32,563 nucleotides of DNA from contig SLJW01000050.1 of NCBI GenBank assembly GCA_007134865.1, positions 1 through 32,563 of the forward strand. The letters run 5' to 3'. A program made the position numbers and the translations under genes. The notes beneath the pieces were generated by a model, which saw nothing but the letters and a program-made list of their open reading frames with translations, made no database searches and was not told the origin of the DNA. The first letter of the stretch is position 1. Each line of letters opens with the position of its first letter. The DNA comes from Paracoccaceae bacterium (GTDB taxonomy: Bacteria; Pseudomonadota; Alphaproteobacteria; Rhodobacterales; Rhodobacteraceae). Positions 1-7,947 of this stretch are shown piece by piece.

Positions 1-441
1 CAGTGTTTCTCGCATAGCGTGCCTGTGTATGCTGTCCTTACTCCCCATCGCCATCATAGCGCTGATATCGCCTTGTGCCTTCCCCTCCTTAGGTCGCATG
101 CGCGTTTTGATGGTTTCGAGCAGCAGCCAGGCCGGTTCTCCATCGCAATCGACAGCCAGAGCCCAATGCCATTTCTCGCCCTTCTCCGAGGAACTCGTCA
201 GCGGAATATCAGATTCGCAAGACGAGCATCTCACCAATGATGATACCACCCACCATGCGCCGAGGACCAAACAGCTAGGCCGGAGCTTGGCGAGAGCATA
301 ATCCTGCGCATTTGCTGAGTGCGCGTTGTCCAAGACCTATGAGTGCCGAAGAAATTCCATGCATAAAAAATAATGACAACCTGTCGCATACATGCCACAG
401 TTTGGGTCTTGACCTGAGCAGCTTTGGAGGAGAGCCAGCCC

Positions 442-1212
442 ATGCCCAAGACACCATCCCGCCACAGACTTTTGTTATCCGCCCTTTTGGTTGCGCCAAT
501 TCCCCTTGCTGCCAATAGCTCCGATCATGAAACTGACATGGTCGAACTGGGTCGCGCCCTTTTCAATGACGTGAACCTGTCAGCAGAGGGTTTGCATTCC
601 TGTGCAACCTGTCACCCGACAACAATGGGTCTGGAGGGGCACACAACCAACAACACCTATATCGGCCTCGACATTGTAGAGGATGGTGCGGAGGGCGGTC
701 GGTCGACGCCGACGCTCTGGGGTGCCTATCACCGCACACAATGGGGCTGGGCCGGTCTGCCCACCATCGAACAGAACATCCGCGGGATCATCGTCAACCG
801 CATGCGTGGGCCTGAGCCAAGCGAAGAACAGCTTGCCGCCCTTACAGCGTTTATAATGTCGCTACCCCTGCCAGAGACTCCGTTCGTCGATGAGGAGGGC
901 ACACCCGTGGCCGATGCGCCCGAAGACGTGCAGCGGGGCTTTGAGTTGTTCTACGAGGCCGGATGCAATTCCTGTCACATGCAGCCAGGGATGGAATCGA
1001 CTGCTGTCTATGATGTCGCGGGAGTCGAAGTGAAAGTCCCCTCGCTCTGGGCCGTTCAGCACACGGGGCCCTGGTTCCATGACGGGCGCTATGACGCGCT
1101 TGAGGATGCTGTGCGTACCATGTGGGTCTATCAGGCCGACCGCATCGGCGAGCCCTCTACACCTACCGATGAGCAACTCGCCGACCTCGTCGCTTATCTC
1201 GAGGCGCTCTGA
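442..1212 (+). CDS. Di-heme cytochrome c peroxidase / MauG-like protein, exported
   Basis: Signal-peptide-like N-terminus (MPKTPSRHRLLLSALLVAPIPLAANS). Two CxxCH haem motifs (SCATCH, SCNSCH). CCP-like 'HTGPWFHDGRYDALEDAV' segment. The ORF track starts at 424; the ATG at 442 looks more plausible. Confidence 0.85.
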   Translation: MPKTPSRHRLLLSALLVAPIPLAANSSDHETDMVELGRALFNDVNLSAEGLHSCATCHPTTMGLEGHTTNNTYIGLDIVEDGAEGGRSTPTLWGAYHRTQWGWAGLPTIEQNIRGIIVNRMRGPEPSEEQLAALTAFIMSLPLPETPFVDEEGTPVADAPEDVQRGFELFYEAGCNSCHMQPGMESTAVYDVAGVEVKVPSLWAVQHTGPWFHDGRYDALEDAVRTMWVYQADRIGEPSTPTDEQLADLVAYLEAL

Positions 1213-1230
1213 CGGTCTGGGGCGACGCGG

Positions 1231-2640
1231 TCATGCATCGTATCGAGTCGCCCCCCGCCTTGCCGCGTTGACCGGGGTTTTCAACAGTGCCGTCTGATGC
1301 GCGCGCTGCTCGCACCCTGCGCGCGGACAGATGCGGCAATTGATACCAATGGGTGTCGGCGCCGCCCCCTGGAGTGCGATGCCCTCGCTGTAGCCGATTT
1401 TCGGCGCATATTCGATGGTGCAGCCCATCGCAACGGCCAGCCGGTTGTCCTGCCCACGGCGCTCGAACGTGGGGCGATCCACGGTTCGGGCGAAGACGAA
1501 AAACTGCGAGGCATCAGGCATCTCGACCAGTTGCGAAACAATTCGGCCCGGCAGGCGAAAGGTCATATGCACATCGAGCTTGGGGCATGCACCGCCATAT
1601 TCCGCGAGATGAAAATCGGTCGCATTGAAGCGCTTGGTCACATTCCCTGCCTTGTCGATGCGCAGGAAGAACAGCGGCACCCCCTGCGCACCTTCGCGTT
1701 GCAGCGTCGTGGCGCGGTGGCAGGCTTGCTCGAAACTCACACCGAAGCGGGTCGCCAGATGGTCGAAATCATATTTTGATGCCCGCGCTTCGGCGAGAAA
1801 GGGATCATAGGGCATAAGCGCGGCGGCGGCGAAGTAATTGGCGAGTTCCACCAGACAACGCGCGCGGCCTTGCTGGTCGTCAATACCGGCACTGTCGAGC
1901 AGCCCGTCCAAGACTTTGCGATGCTCGATAAGGCCCAGCACATGCACCAACTGGAAGACACGATTCGGATGGTCGAGCGCTTCGGACAGCAGCACTTCGG
2001 CGCGACTGTCATCATAATGACGCAGCGTGCGAGGCAAGTCACCGACCTGCACCACGCGTACCGCTATATGGTGACGACTGCGTAGCCGTTCCTTCAGCGC
2101 AGCATAGAAATCATCTGTCGATGGCGCGTTACCTTTGCCCCAGAGCCCAGCGGCTGCCTGTTCCAGCGCAGGGAAATGATTGCGCTGGCGGCGAAAGAAG
2201 TGATGCACCGCGCCTTCGGGGCTGGCGCTCACGATCGGCTCATGCTCGCCCGGCTGCGCGGCGAGGGCAAGTAACTGGTCCGTAGCGTTCTGATAGGCGC
2301 GGTGCAAGCGCAGGAAGGCATCAATCAGGGTGGGCGTGTGCGTCTGAGCGCTCCGCAATTCGTGCAGGTCGGGCCTTGCATCGTCAAACAACGGGTCATG
2401 CAGCACCCCGCGCAGATCGGCCAGTTGCGCGCCAGACCCCTCATCCGAGAGATCGTGCCAGTCCACGCCGTATTGCTCCATCAGCTTGAGCAGGATGGCG
2501 ACCGAGACCGAGCGTTGATTATTCTCCAGAAGGTTCACATACGCCGCAGAAATACCAAGCCTTTTGGCCATTGCGCTTTGCGTTTCAGCTGCCTCCTGGC
2601 GCAGGCGACGCAAGCGCGGGCCGATGAATGTCTTACGCAT
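1231..2640 (-). CDS. XRE-family transcriptional regulator of ScfR/RamB type (HTH_3 plus ImmA/IrrE-like plus DUF2083-like C-terminus)
   Basis: N-terminal HTH 'MRKTFIGPRLRRLRQEAAETQSAMAKRLGISAAYVNLLENNQRSVS'. C-terminal Cys motif 'INCRICPRAGCEQRAHQ' typical of short-chain acyl-CoA regulators. The ORF extends to 2799 but the MRKTF start at 2640 is preferred. Confidence 0.85.
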   Translation of the reverse strand: MRKTFIGPRLRRLRQEAAETQSAMAKRLGISAAYVNLLENNQRSVSVAILLKLMEQYGVDWHDLSDEGSGAQLADLRGVLHDPLFDDARPDLHELRSAQTHTPTLIDAFLRLHRAYQNATDQLLALAAQPGEHEPIVSASPEGAVHHFFRRQRNHFPALEQAAAGLWGKGNAPSTDDFYAALKERLRSRHHIAVRVVQVGDLPRTLRHYDDSRAEVLLSEALDHPNRVFQLVHVLGLIEHRKVLDGLLDSAGIDDQQGRARCLVELANYFAAAALMPYDPFLAEARASKYDFDHLATRFGVSFEQACHRATTLQREGAQGVPLFFLRIDKAGNVTKRFNATDFHLAEYGGACPKLDVHMTFRLPGRIVSQLVEMPDASQFFVFARTVDRPTFERRGQDNRLAVAMGCTIEYAPKIGYSEGIALQGAAPTPIGINCRICPRAGCEQRAHQTALLKTPVNAARRGATRYDA

Positions 2641-2666
2641 GGGCAGCACCTTTCCTCCGATGTTAA

Positions 2667-2700
2667 ATTTACATTGTAACAGAATCCAAACTTTGTAAAT
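2667..2700. promoter_or_regulatory. Candidate operator for the divergent ScfR/RamB-type regulator: inverted repeat ATTTACA-N20-TGTAAAT containing ACTTTGTAAA
   Basis: Perfect 7-bp arms at 2667-2673 and 2694-2700 in the divergent intergenic region. ACTTTGTAAA (2690-2699) resembles the published RamB-type core (ACTTTGCAAA). Confidence 0.45.
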
Positions 2701-2785
2701 CTTCGCAGTTACAGCAGAACCCGGTTTCATTCGCAGCATGCCCTCTGCCTCTGCCATAGACAGGCATCGAACGGAGGAATCGACC

Positions 2786-3985
2786 ATGCAGACCGGCACC
2801 GCTCATCTTTTCATCCCCGGCCCGACCAATGTGCCTGCCGACGTGCAGCGCGCCATGATTGTGCCCATGCAGGATCACCGAGCACCCGATTTTGGCGGGT
2901 TGCTGGATGACGTGCGCAAGGGGTTGAAACCTGTCTTTGGCACCCGAACGGCCGAGATTGCGCTCTTCCCTGGCTCGGGCACGGCGGCGTGGGAAGCCGC
3001 AATCGCCAACACGCTGTCGCCCGGCGACAAGGTGCTGATCGCGCGCCATGGGCAATTTTCCATGCTCTGGGCGCAGATGGCACAGGCGCTGGGGCTCCGG
3101 GTTGAGGCGATTGACGTTGCCTGGGGCGCCCCCAGCCCTGTGCGTGAAATCGAGCGGCGCTTGGGCGCAGACAAATATGACGAGATCAAGGCCGTCTTCG
3201 TCACGCATAACGAGACAGCGACCGGTGTGACCTCTGATGTGGCAGGCGTGCGTCATGCGCTTGATACATGCTTCCATGACGCACTGCTGTTTGTCGATGG
3301 TGTCTCTTCCATCGGTTCGATCCCCTTCGAGATGGATGCCTGGGGCGTCGATCTGGCGATTGCGGGCACGCAGAAGGGCCTGATGTGCCCGGCGGGGATG
3401 GGCATTCTCGCGGCCAGCCCCAAGGCGCAGGAAGCGATGGAGACCAGCACCATGGCGCGCAGTTTTCTTGACCTGCGAGCTATGCTCGGCGCGCATGAGG
3501 CAGGCTCGTTCTGTTTCACGCCACCCGCGCAACTGCTGCATGGTCTGTGCGCGGCGCTGGCCCGGTTGCAGGCCGAGGGTCTGGGCAATGTCTTTGCCCG
3601 CCATCGCCGTCTGGCCGAAGGGGTCCGCGCGGGCATCGCCGCGATGGGTCTCGAGATCGTGGCCGAGCATCCGAGCTTTGCGTCGGACACTGTGACTGCC
3701 ATCCGCACGCCGCGAGATGTCGATGCGCGCGAGGTGATCGAGATTGCCCGCACACGCTACAACACGCAATTCGGCGCGGGTCTGGGCCCGCTGGCGGGCC
3801 AGGCCTTCCGCATCGGCCATCTGGGCGATCTGAACGAGGGCATGTGCCTGACCGCGCTCGGCATTGCCGAACTCTCACTGAAAGCCGCCGGTGCGCGGGT
3901 CGAGCTGGGTGCGGGGCTCGCTGCCGCTCAGACCGTTTTTGCAGCCAGTGCGCCTGCGCCCGCCTTTGCCATAGCCGCCGAATAA
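2786..3985 (+). CDS. sgaA: Serine-glyoxylate aminotransferase-like PLP enzyme (class V aminotransferase)
   Basis: 'FIPGPTNVPADVQRAMIVPMQDHRAPDFGGLL' N-terminus. PLP-lysine region 'DLAIAGTQKGLMCPAG'. RBS-like ggagg upstream of the ATG at 2786. Could alternatively prefer aspartate (BhcA-like). Confidence 0.85.
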   Translation: MQTGTAHLFIPGPTNVPADVQRAMIVPMQDHRAPDFGGLLDDVRKGLKPVFGTRTAEIALFPGSGTAAWEAAIANTLSPGDKVLIARHGQFSMLWAQMAQALGLRVEAIDVAWGAPSPVREIERRLGADKYDEIKAVFVTHNETATGVTSDVAGVRHALDTCFHDALLFVDGVSSIGSIPFEMDAWGVDLAIAGTQKGLMCPAGMGILAASPKAQEAMETSTMARSFLDLRAMLGAHEAGSFCFTPPAQLLHGLCAALARLQAEGLGNVFARHRRLAEGVRAGIAAMGLEIVAEHPSFASDTVTAIRTPRDVDAREVIEIARTRYNTQFGAGLGPLAGQAFRIGHLGDLNEGMCLTALGIAELSLKAAGARVELGAGLAAAQTVFAASAPAPAFAIAAE

Positions 3986-3997
3986 GGACATCCCGAC

Positions 3998-4972
3998 ATG
4001 AGCCACTCGCTTTTCCCCCTCCGCCGCCAGCGCCTGCAACGCTCGACCCTGGCGGTTCCGGCCTCTAATGTCACCATGATCGAGAAGGCCGCCCAGTCCG
4101 CTGCCGATGTCGTGTTCCTTGACCTTGAGGACGCGGTCGCCCCGCCCGAGAAAGCGCAGGCGCGTAAGAATGCCATCGCTGCACTGAACGAGATCGACTG
4201 GGAGGCCAAAGGCAAGACCGTCAGCGTTCGCATCAACGGGCTGGACACCGGTTACATGTATCGCGACGTGGTCGATATCATGGAGCAGGCTGGTGATCGC
4301 GTGCATATGCTCCTGATCCCGAAACTGGGCGTGGTGTCCGACCTCTATATGGTCGATGCGCTGGTCAACCAGATCGAGCAGGCCTGCGGGCTGACCCGCC
4401 GTGTGGGTCTGGAAGCGCTTATCGAGACGGCGCTCGGCATGGCCAATGTCGAGGAAATCGCGCGCTACGCGGCGACCTCGGACTCGCGGCTGGAGGCGCT
4501 GCATTTCGGGGTGGCGGATTACGCGGCCTCGATGCGCGCGCGGACAGTCAATATTGGCGGGCTGAATCCGGCCTATCCGGGCGATCAATGGCACGCCTCG
4601 CTGTCGCGCATGATCATTGCCTGCCGCGCATACGGGTTGCGCGCGCTTGATGGGCCGTTTGGTGACTTCAACGATCCTGATGGCTACATCGCTGCCGCCG
4701 AACGCGCCGCTGCCCTTGGGTTTGAAGGCAAATGGGCGATCCACCCGAGCCAGATTGCCATGGCCAACGAGGTCTTCAGCCCACCCGAAGCCGAAGTCCA
4801 CCGCGCGCGGCGCATCATTGAAGAACTGCGCAAGGCCGAGGCCGAGGGCAAGGGGGCTGCCTCGCTCGATGGCAAGATGATCGACGCGGCCTCCGAGAAG
4901 ATGGCGATGAACGTGCTCTCGCTTGCCGATGCCATCGCTGCCCGCAGCGCACCGGCGCAGGCCGCCGAATAA
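3998..4972 (+). CDS. mcl: HpcH/HpaI-family malyl-CoA / beta-methylmalyl-CoA / citramalyl-CoA lyase
   Basis: 'RSTLAVPASNVTMIEKAAQSAADVVFLDLEDAVAP', 'VRINGLDTGYMYRDVVDI' and 'FEGKWAIHPSQIAMANEVF' closely resemble serine-cycle Mcl as recalled from Methylobacterium. Confidence 0.92.
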   Translation: MSHSLFPLRRQRLQRSTLAVPASNVTMIEKAAQSAADVVFLDLEDAVAPPEKAQARKNAIAALNEIDWEAKGKTVSVRINGLDTGYMYRDVVDIMEQAGDRVHMLLIPKLGVVSDLYMVDALVNQIEQACGLTRRVGLEALIETALGMANVEEIARYAATSDSRLEALHFGVADYAASMRARTVNIGGLNPAYPGDQWHASLSRMIIACRAYGLRALDGPFGDFNDPDGYIAAAERAAALGFEGKWAIHPSQIAMANEVFSPPEAEVHRARRIIEELRKAEAEGKGAASLDGKMIDAASEKMAMNVLSLADAIAARSAPAQAAE

Positions 4973-4984
4973 GGAGGAAACCCG

Positions 4985-6154
4985 ATGGATATTCACGAAC
5001 ATCAGGCCAAGGATGTACTGCGCCGTTTCGGTGTGCCAGTCCCCGATGGTGGCATCGCCTTCGCCCCAGAGCAGGCTATGCACGAAGCCCGCAAGCTGGG
5101 GCTGCCCGTTGTTGTAAAAGCACAGGTGCATGCTGGGGGGCGCGGTGCCGCTGGCGGGGTGAAGCTCTGCCGGAGCGAGGCTGAGGTGAACGCCTTCGCG
5201 CTTTCGCTGCTGGGCCGCAATCTGGTCACCAAGCAGACTGACGCGCAGGGCAAGCCCGTGCATCGGCTGTTGGTGGAGCAAGCAACCGATATCGGTCAGG
5301 AACTCTACCTCGGCCTCGTCCTCGACCGCAAATCCGAACGCATCATGATCGTCGCCTCGCGCGAAGGCGGCATGGAGATCGAGGATCTGGCCGAGGAACA
5401 GCCCGACGCGCTGGTACGCATGGTCATTGACCCGGCCACCGGGCTGGTGCCATTCCAGTCGCGCGAACTGGCCTTCAAGCTGGGCATGACCGGAAACCAA
5501 ATCGCGCAGTTTTCCAATGTCATGCGCGGCTGTTATCGCGCCTTTCGCGACCTTGACGCGACCATGGTCGAGATCAACCCGCTGGTGATCACTGACGCTG
5601 GCGATCTGATCGCACTCGATGCCAAGATGAGTTTCGACACCAACGCGCTCTTCCGCCGCCCCGAAGTGGCCGCGCTGCGCGATCCGGGACAGGAGGACCC
5701 GCGCGAAGATGCCGCTGCAGAACATGGGCTGAATTATGTCGGCCTTGAGGGCGATATTGGCTGCATCATAAATGGTGCGGGACTTGCCATGGCCACGATG
5801 GACATGATCCAGCTTGCCGGTGGAAGCCCCGCGAATTTCCTCGATATCGGTGGCGGTGCCAGCCCCGAGCGGGTGGTCGCAGCCTTCCGAACGGTTTTGA
5901 GCGACCCGAATGTCTCGGTCGTGCTGGTGAACATCTTCGCTGGCATCAACCGTTGCGATTGGGTGGCCTCGGGCGTGGTGCAGGCCTATCGCGAGTTGAA
6001 CCTGACCCTGCCTGTCGTCGTGCGCCTCGCGGGCACCAATGTCGACGAGGGTCGCTGGATCATAAATGAGTCCGGACTGCCGCTGATTTCTGCCGATACG
6101 CTGGCCGAAGCCGCTGCGACCGCCGTCGACGCCCGCCCCCGCCAAGCCGCCTGA
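4985..6154 (+). CDS. mtkA: Malate-CoA ligase (malate thiokinase) subunit beta, SucC-like
   Basis: '[26 protein letters not shown]' ATP-grasp. '[28 protein letters not shown]' and '[15 protein letters not shown]'. Paired with a SucD-like subunit and adjacent to malyl-CoA lyase. Confidence 0.88.
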   Translation: MDIHEHQAKDVLRRFGVPVPDGGIAFAPEQAMHEARKLGLPVVVKAQVHAGGRGAAGGVKLCRSEAEVNAFALSLLGRNLVTKQTDAQGKPVHRLLVEQATDIGQELYLGLVLDRKSERIMIVASREGGMEIEDLAEEQPDALVRMVIDPATGLVPFQSRELAFKLGMTGNQIAQFSNVMRGCYRAFRDLDATMVEINPLVITDAGDLIALDAKMSFDTNALFRRPEVAALRDPGQEDPREDAAAEHGLNYVGLEGDIGCIINGAGLAMATMDMIQLAGGSPANFLDIGGGASPERVVAAFRTVLSDPNVSVVLVNIFAGINRCDWVASGVVQAYRELNLTLPVVVRLAGTNVDEGRWIINESGLPLISADTLAEAAATAVDARPRQAA

Positions 6155-6166
6155 AGGAGCAGACCC

Positions 6167-7063
6167 ATGGCCGTTCTCATCCAAAAAGACACTCGTATCA
6201 TCATTCAGGGCATGACGGGCCGCATCGGCAAATTTCATGCCGAGGACATGATCAAGAATGGCACCAATGTCGTGGGTGGTGTGACTCCCGGTCGCGGTGG
6301 CGAAGTTGTTCTCGGCAAGCCTATCTTCAACACCGTCTCCGAGGCCGTGGCAGAAACGGGCGCCGAGGCAAGCCTCGTTTTCGTACCCCCACCCGGTGCC
6401 GCCGATGCGATCATGGAATGCGCCGAAGCGGCGCTGAAATTCGCGGTTTGCGTGACCGATGGCATCCCGTCGCAGGACATGATGAAGGTCAAGCGCTTCC
6501 TGCGCCGCTTCCCCGCCAGCCGCAAGATGCGCTTCATCGGCCCGAATTGCGCGGGCGTGATCTCGCCCGGTATCGGCTTCATGGGCATCATGCCGCCCCA
6601 TATCTATCTCCCCGGTCGCGTCGGTATCGTGGGCCGCTCGGGAACGCTGGGTTATGAGGCTGCCAGCCAGATGAAGGCACTGGGGATCGGGGTTTCGACC
6701 TCGGTCGGAATCGGGGGCGATCCGATCAATGGATCGAGCTTCAAGGATATTCTGGAACTTTTCGAGAGTGACCCCGAGACTGATGCCGTGATGATGATTG
6801 GCGAAATTGGTGGCCCACAAGAGGCCGAGGCCGCCGCCTATGCCCGCGATCATATGACGAAACCAGTCGTGGCCTATATCGCCGGTCTCTCGGCCCCCAA
6901 GGGGCGCAAGATGGGCCATGCGGGCGCGATCATCTCGGCCTTTGGCGAGAGCGCGCAGGAGAAGGTCGAGATCCTCTCGGCTGCGGGCATCACAGTCGCT
7001 CCCACACCCTCGGCCATGGGCGAGACGGTCGCGAAAGTGCTTGGCGTGAGGCAAGCTGCATGA
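6167..7063 (+). CDS. mtkB: Malate-CoA ligase (malate thiokinase) subunit alpha, SucD-like
   Basis: 'VLIQKDTRIIIQGMTGRIGKFHAEDMI', 'RFIGPNCAGVISPG', 'GHAGAIIS' (active-site His region). Confidence 0.9.
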   Translation: MAVLIQKDTRIIIQGMTGRIGKFHAEDMIKNGTNVVGGVTPGRGGEVVLGKPIFNTVSEAVAETGAEASLVFVPPPGAADAIMECAEAALKFAVCVTDGIPSQDMMKVKRFLRRFPASRKMRFIGPNCAGVISPGIGFMGIMPPHIYLPGRVGIVGRSGTLGYEAASQMKALGIGVSTSVGIGGDPINGSSFKDILELFESDPETDAVMMIGEIGGPQEAEAAAYARDHMTKPVVAYIAGLSAPKGRKMGHAGAIISAFGESAQEKVEILSAAGITVAPTPSAMGETVAKVLGVRQAA

Positions 7064-7944
7064 GCAAGACGCAAGGCACCCTGACTGGCGAGGCCGCGAC
7101 CCCCGAACAGGCGCAGGCCTGGGTGGGCCGGGTCGAGACTCGAACCGGGGCCGTCACACCTGAGCTTGCGGGGATGGCGATGGGCGCGCTGGGGCATGAC
7201 GCGGCGCCCCAACCCGCCATCCACACGGGCGCGCCCCTGCCGCTTTTGTGGCATTGGGTGGCGTTCCCCGAATTCGCGCCGATCTCCGGTATCGCGACAG
7301 ATGGCCACCCCAAGCTCGGCGGCTTCCTGCCCCCCCTGCCCTTCAATCGGCGCATGTGGGCAGGTGGCAAGCTGGCGTTCAAGGGGCGCTTTGCGGTGGG
7401 CGAGGCGCTGACGAAACGCTCCGAGATCCTGAGTGTCGATTTCAAGACCGGCAGCACCGGTGACATGGCCTTTGTCCGCGTGGGCCACGACTTTCGCGGC
7501 GAAGGCGGCGGCGCGATCCGCGAAGAGCAGGACATCGTCTATCTGCCGATCCCAGACAGCTTCCGCGCGCCCCGCGCCATCCCCGCGCCTGAAGCGCCGG
7601 TTTTCAATGAACGAGTAGAGGTCGGACCTGTGCGGCTGTTCCGCTATTCGGCCGCGACCTATAACGCGCATCGCATCCATTATGACCGCGACTATGCCAC
7701 CGGGGCCGAGCGCTATCCGGGGCTGGTCGTGCATGGCCCGATGCAGGCGACGCTGCTGATGGAAGCCGCGATGCGCCACACCGGGCAGACGCCCACGCGC
7801 TTCAGCTTTCGCGGCGTGCATCCAATGTTTGACGGGCATCTCGACCTGCAGGCCGAGCGCGATGGCGAATGCGCGCTCAAGCTCTGCACTGTGGCCCCCG
7901 AAGGCCACCAGGGGCTGCAAGCCCGCTTTGAATGGGAGGAATGA
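7060..7944 (+). CDS. HTD2/MaoC-like acyl-CoA hydratase, probable mesaconyl-C4-CoA hydratase (Meh) or itaconyl-CoA hydratase-like
   Basis: 'WVGRVETRTGAVTPE', 'PLLWHWVAFPEFAPISGIATDGHPKLGGFLPPLPFNRRMWAGGKLAF', 'FRYSAATYNAHRIHYDRDYATGAERYPGLVVHGPMQATLL'. Overlaps mtkB by 4 nt (ATGA). Confidence 0.8.
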   Translation: MSKTQGTLTGEAATPEQAQAWVGRVETRTGAVTPELAGMAMGALGHDAAPQPAIHTGAPLPLLWHWVAFPEFAPISGIATDGHPKLGGFLPPLPFNRRMWAGGKLAFKGRFAVGEALTKRSEILSVDFKTGSTGDMAFVRVGHDFRGEGGGAIREEQDIVYLPIPDSFRAPRAIPAPEAPVFNERVEVGPVRLFRYSAATYNAHRIHYDRDYATGAERYPGLVVHGPMQATLLMEAAMRHTGQTPTRFSFRGVHPMFDGHLDLQAERDGECALKLCTVAPEGHQGLQARFEWEE

Positions 7945-7947
7945 GCG

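Noticed and set aside
1-336. Minus-strand open frame running off the left edge (…DNAHSANAQDYALAKLRPSCLVLGAWWVVSSLVRCSSCESDIPLTSSSEKGEKWHWALAVDCDGEPAW…)
   Set aside because: No recognised family, no convincing ATG start or RBS, and truncated by the window. It could be a gene or transposase fragment but cannot be supported.
2669-3820. 383-aa minus-strand ORF antisense to sgaA
   Set aside because: Antisense artefact. The plus-strand aminotransferase is strongly supported.
3875-7054. 1059-aa minus-strand ORF antisense to mcl, mtkA and mtkB
   Set aside because: Composition is dominated by His/Arg/Asp/Gly-rich low-complexity peptide typical of antisense frames in GC-rich coding DNA. The plus strand encodes clear conserved enzymes.
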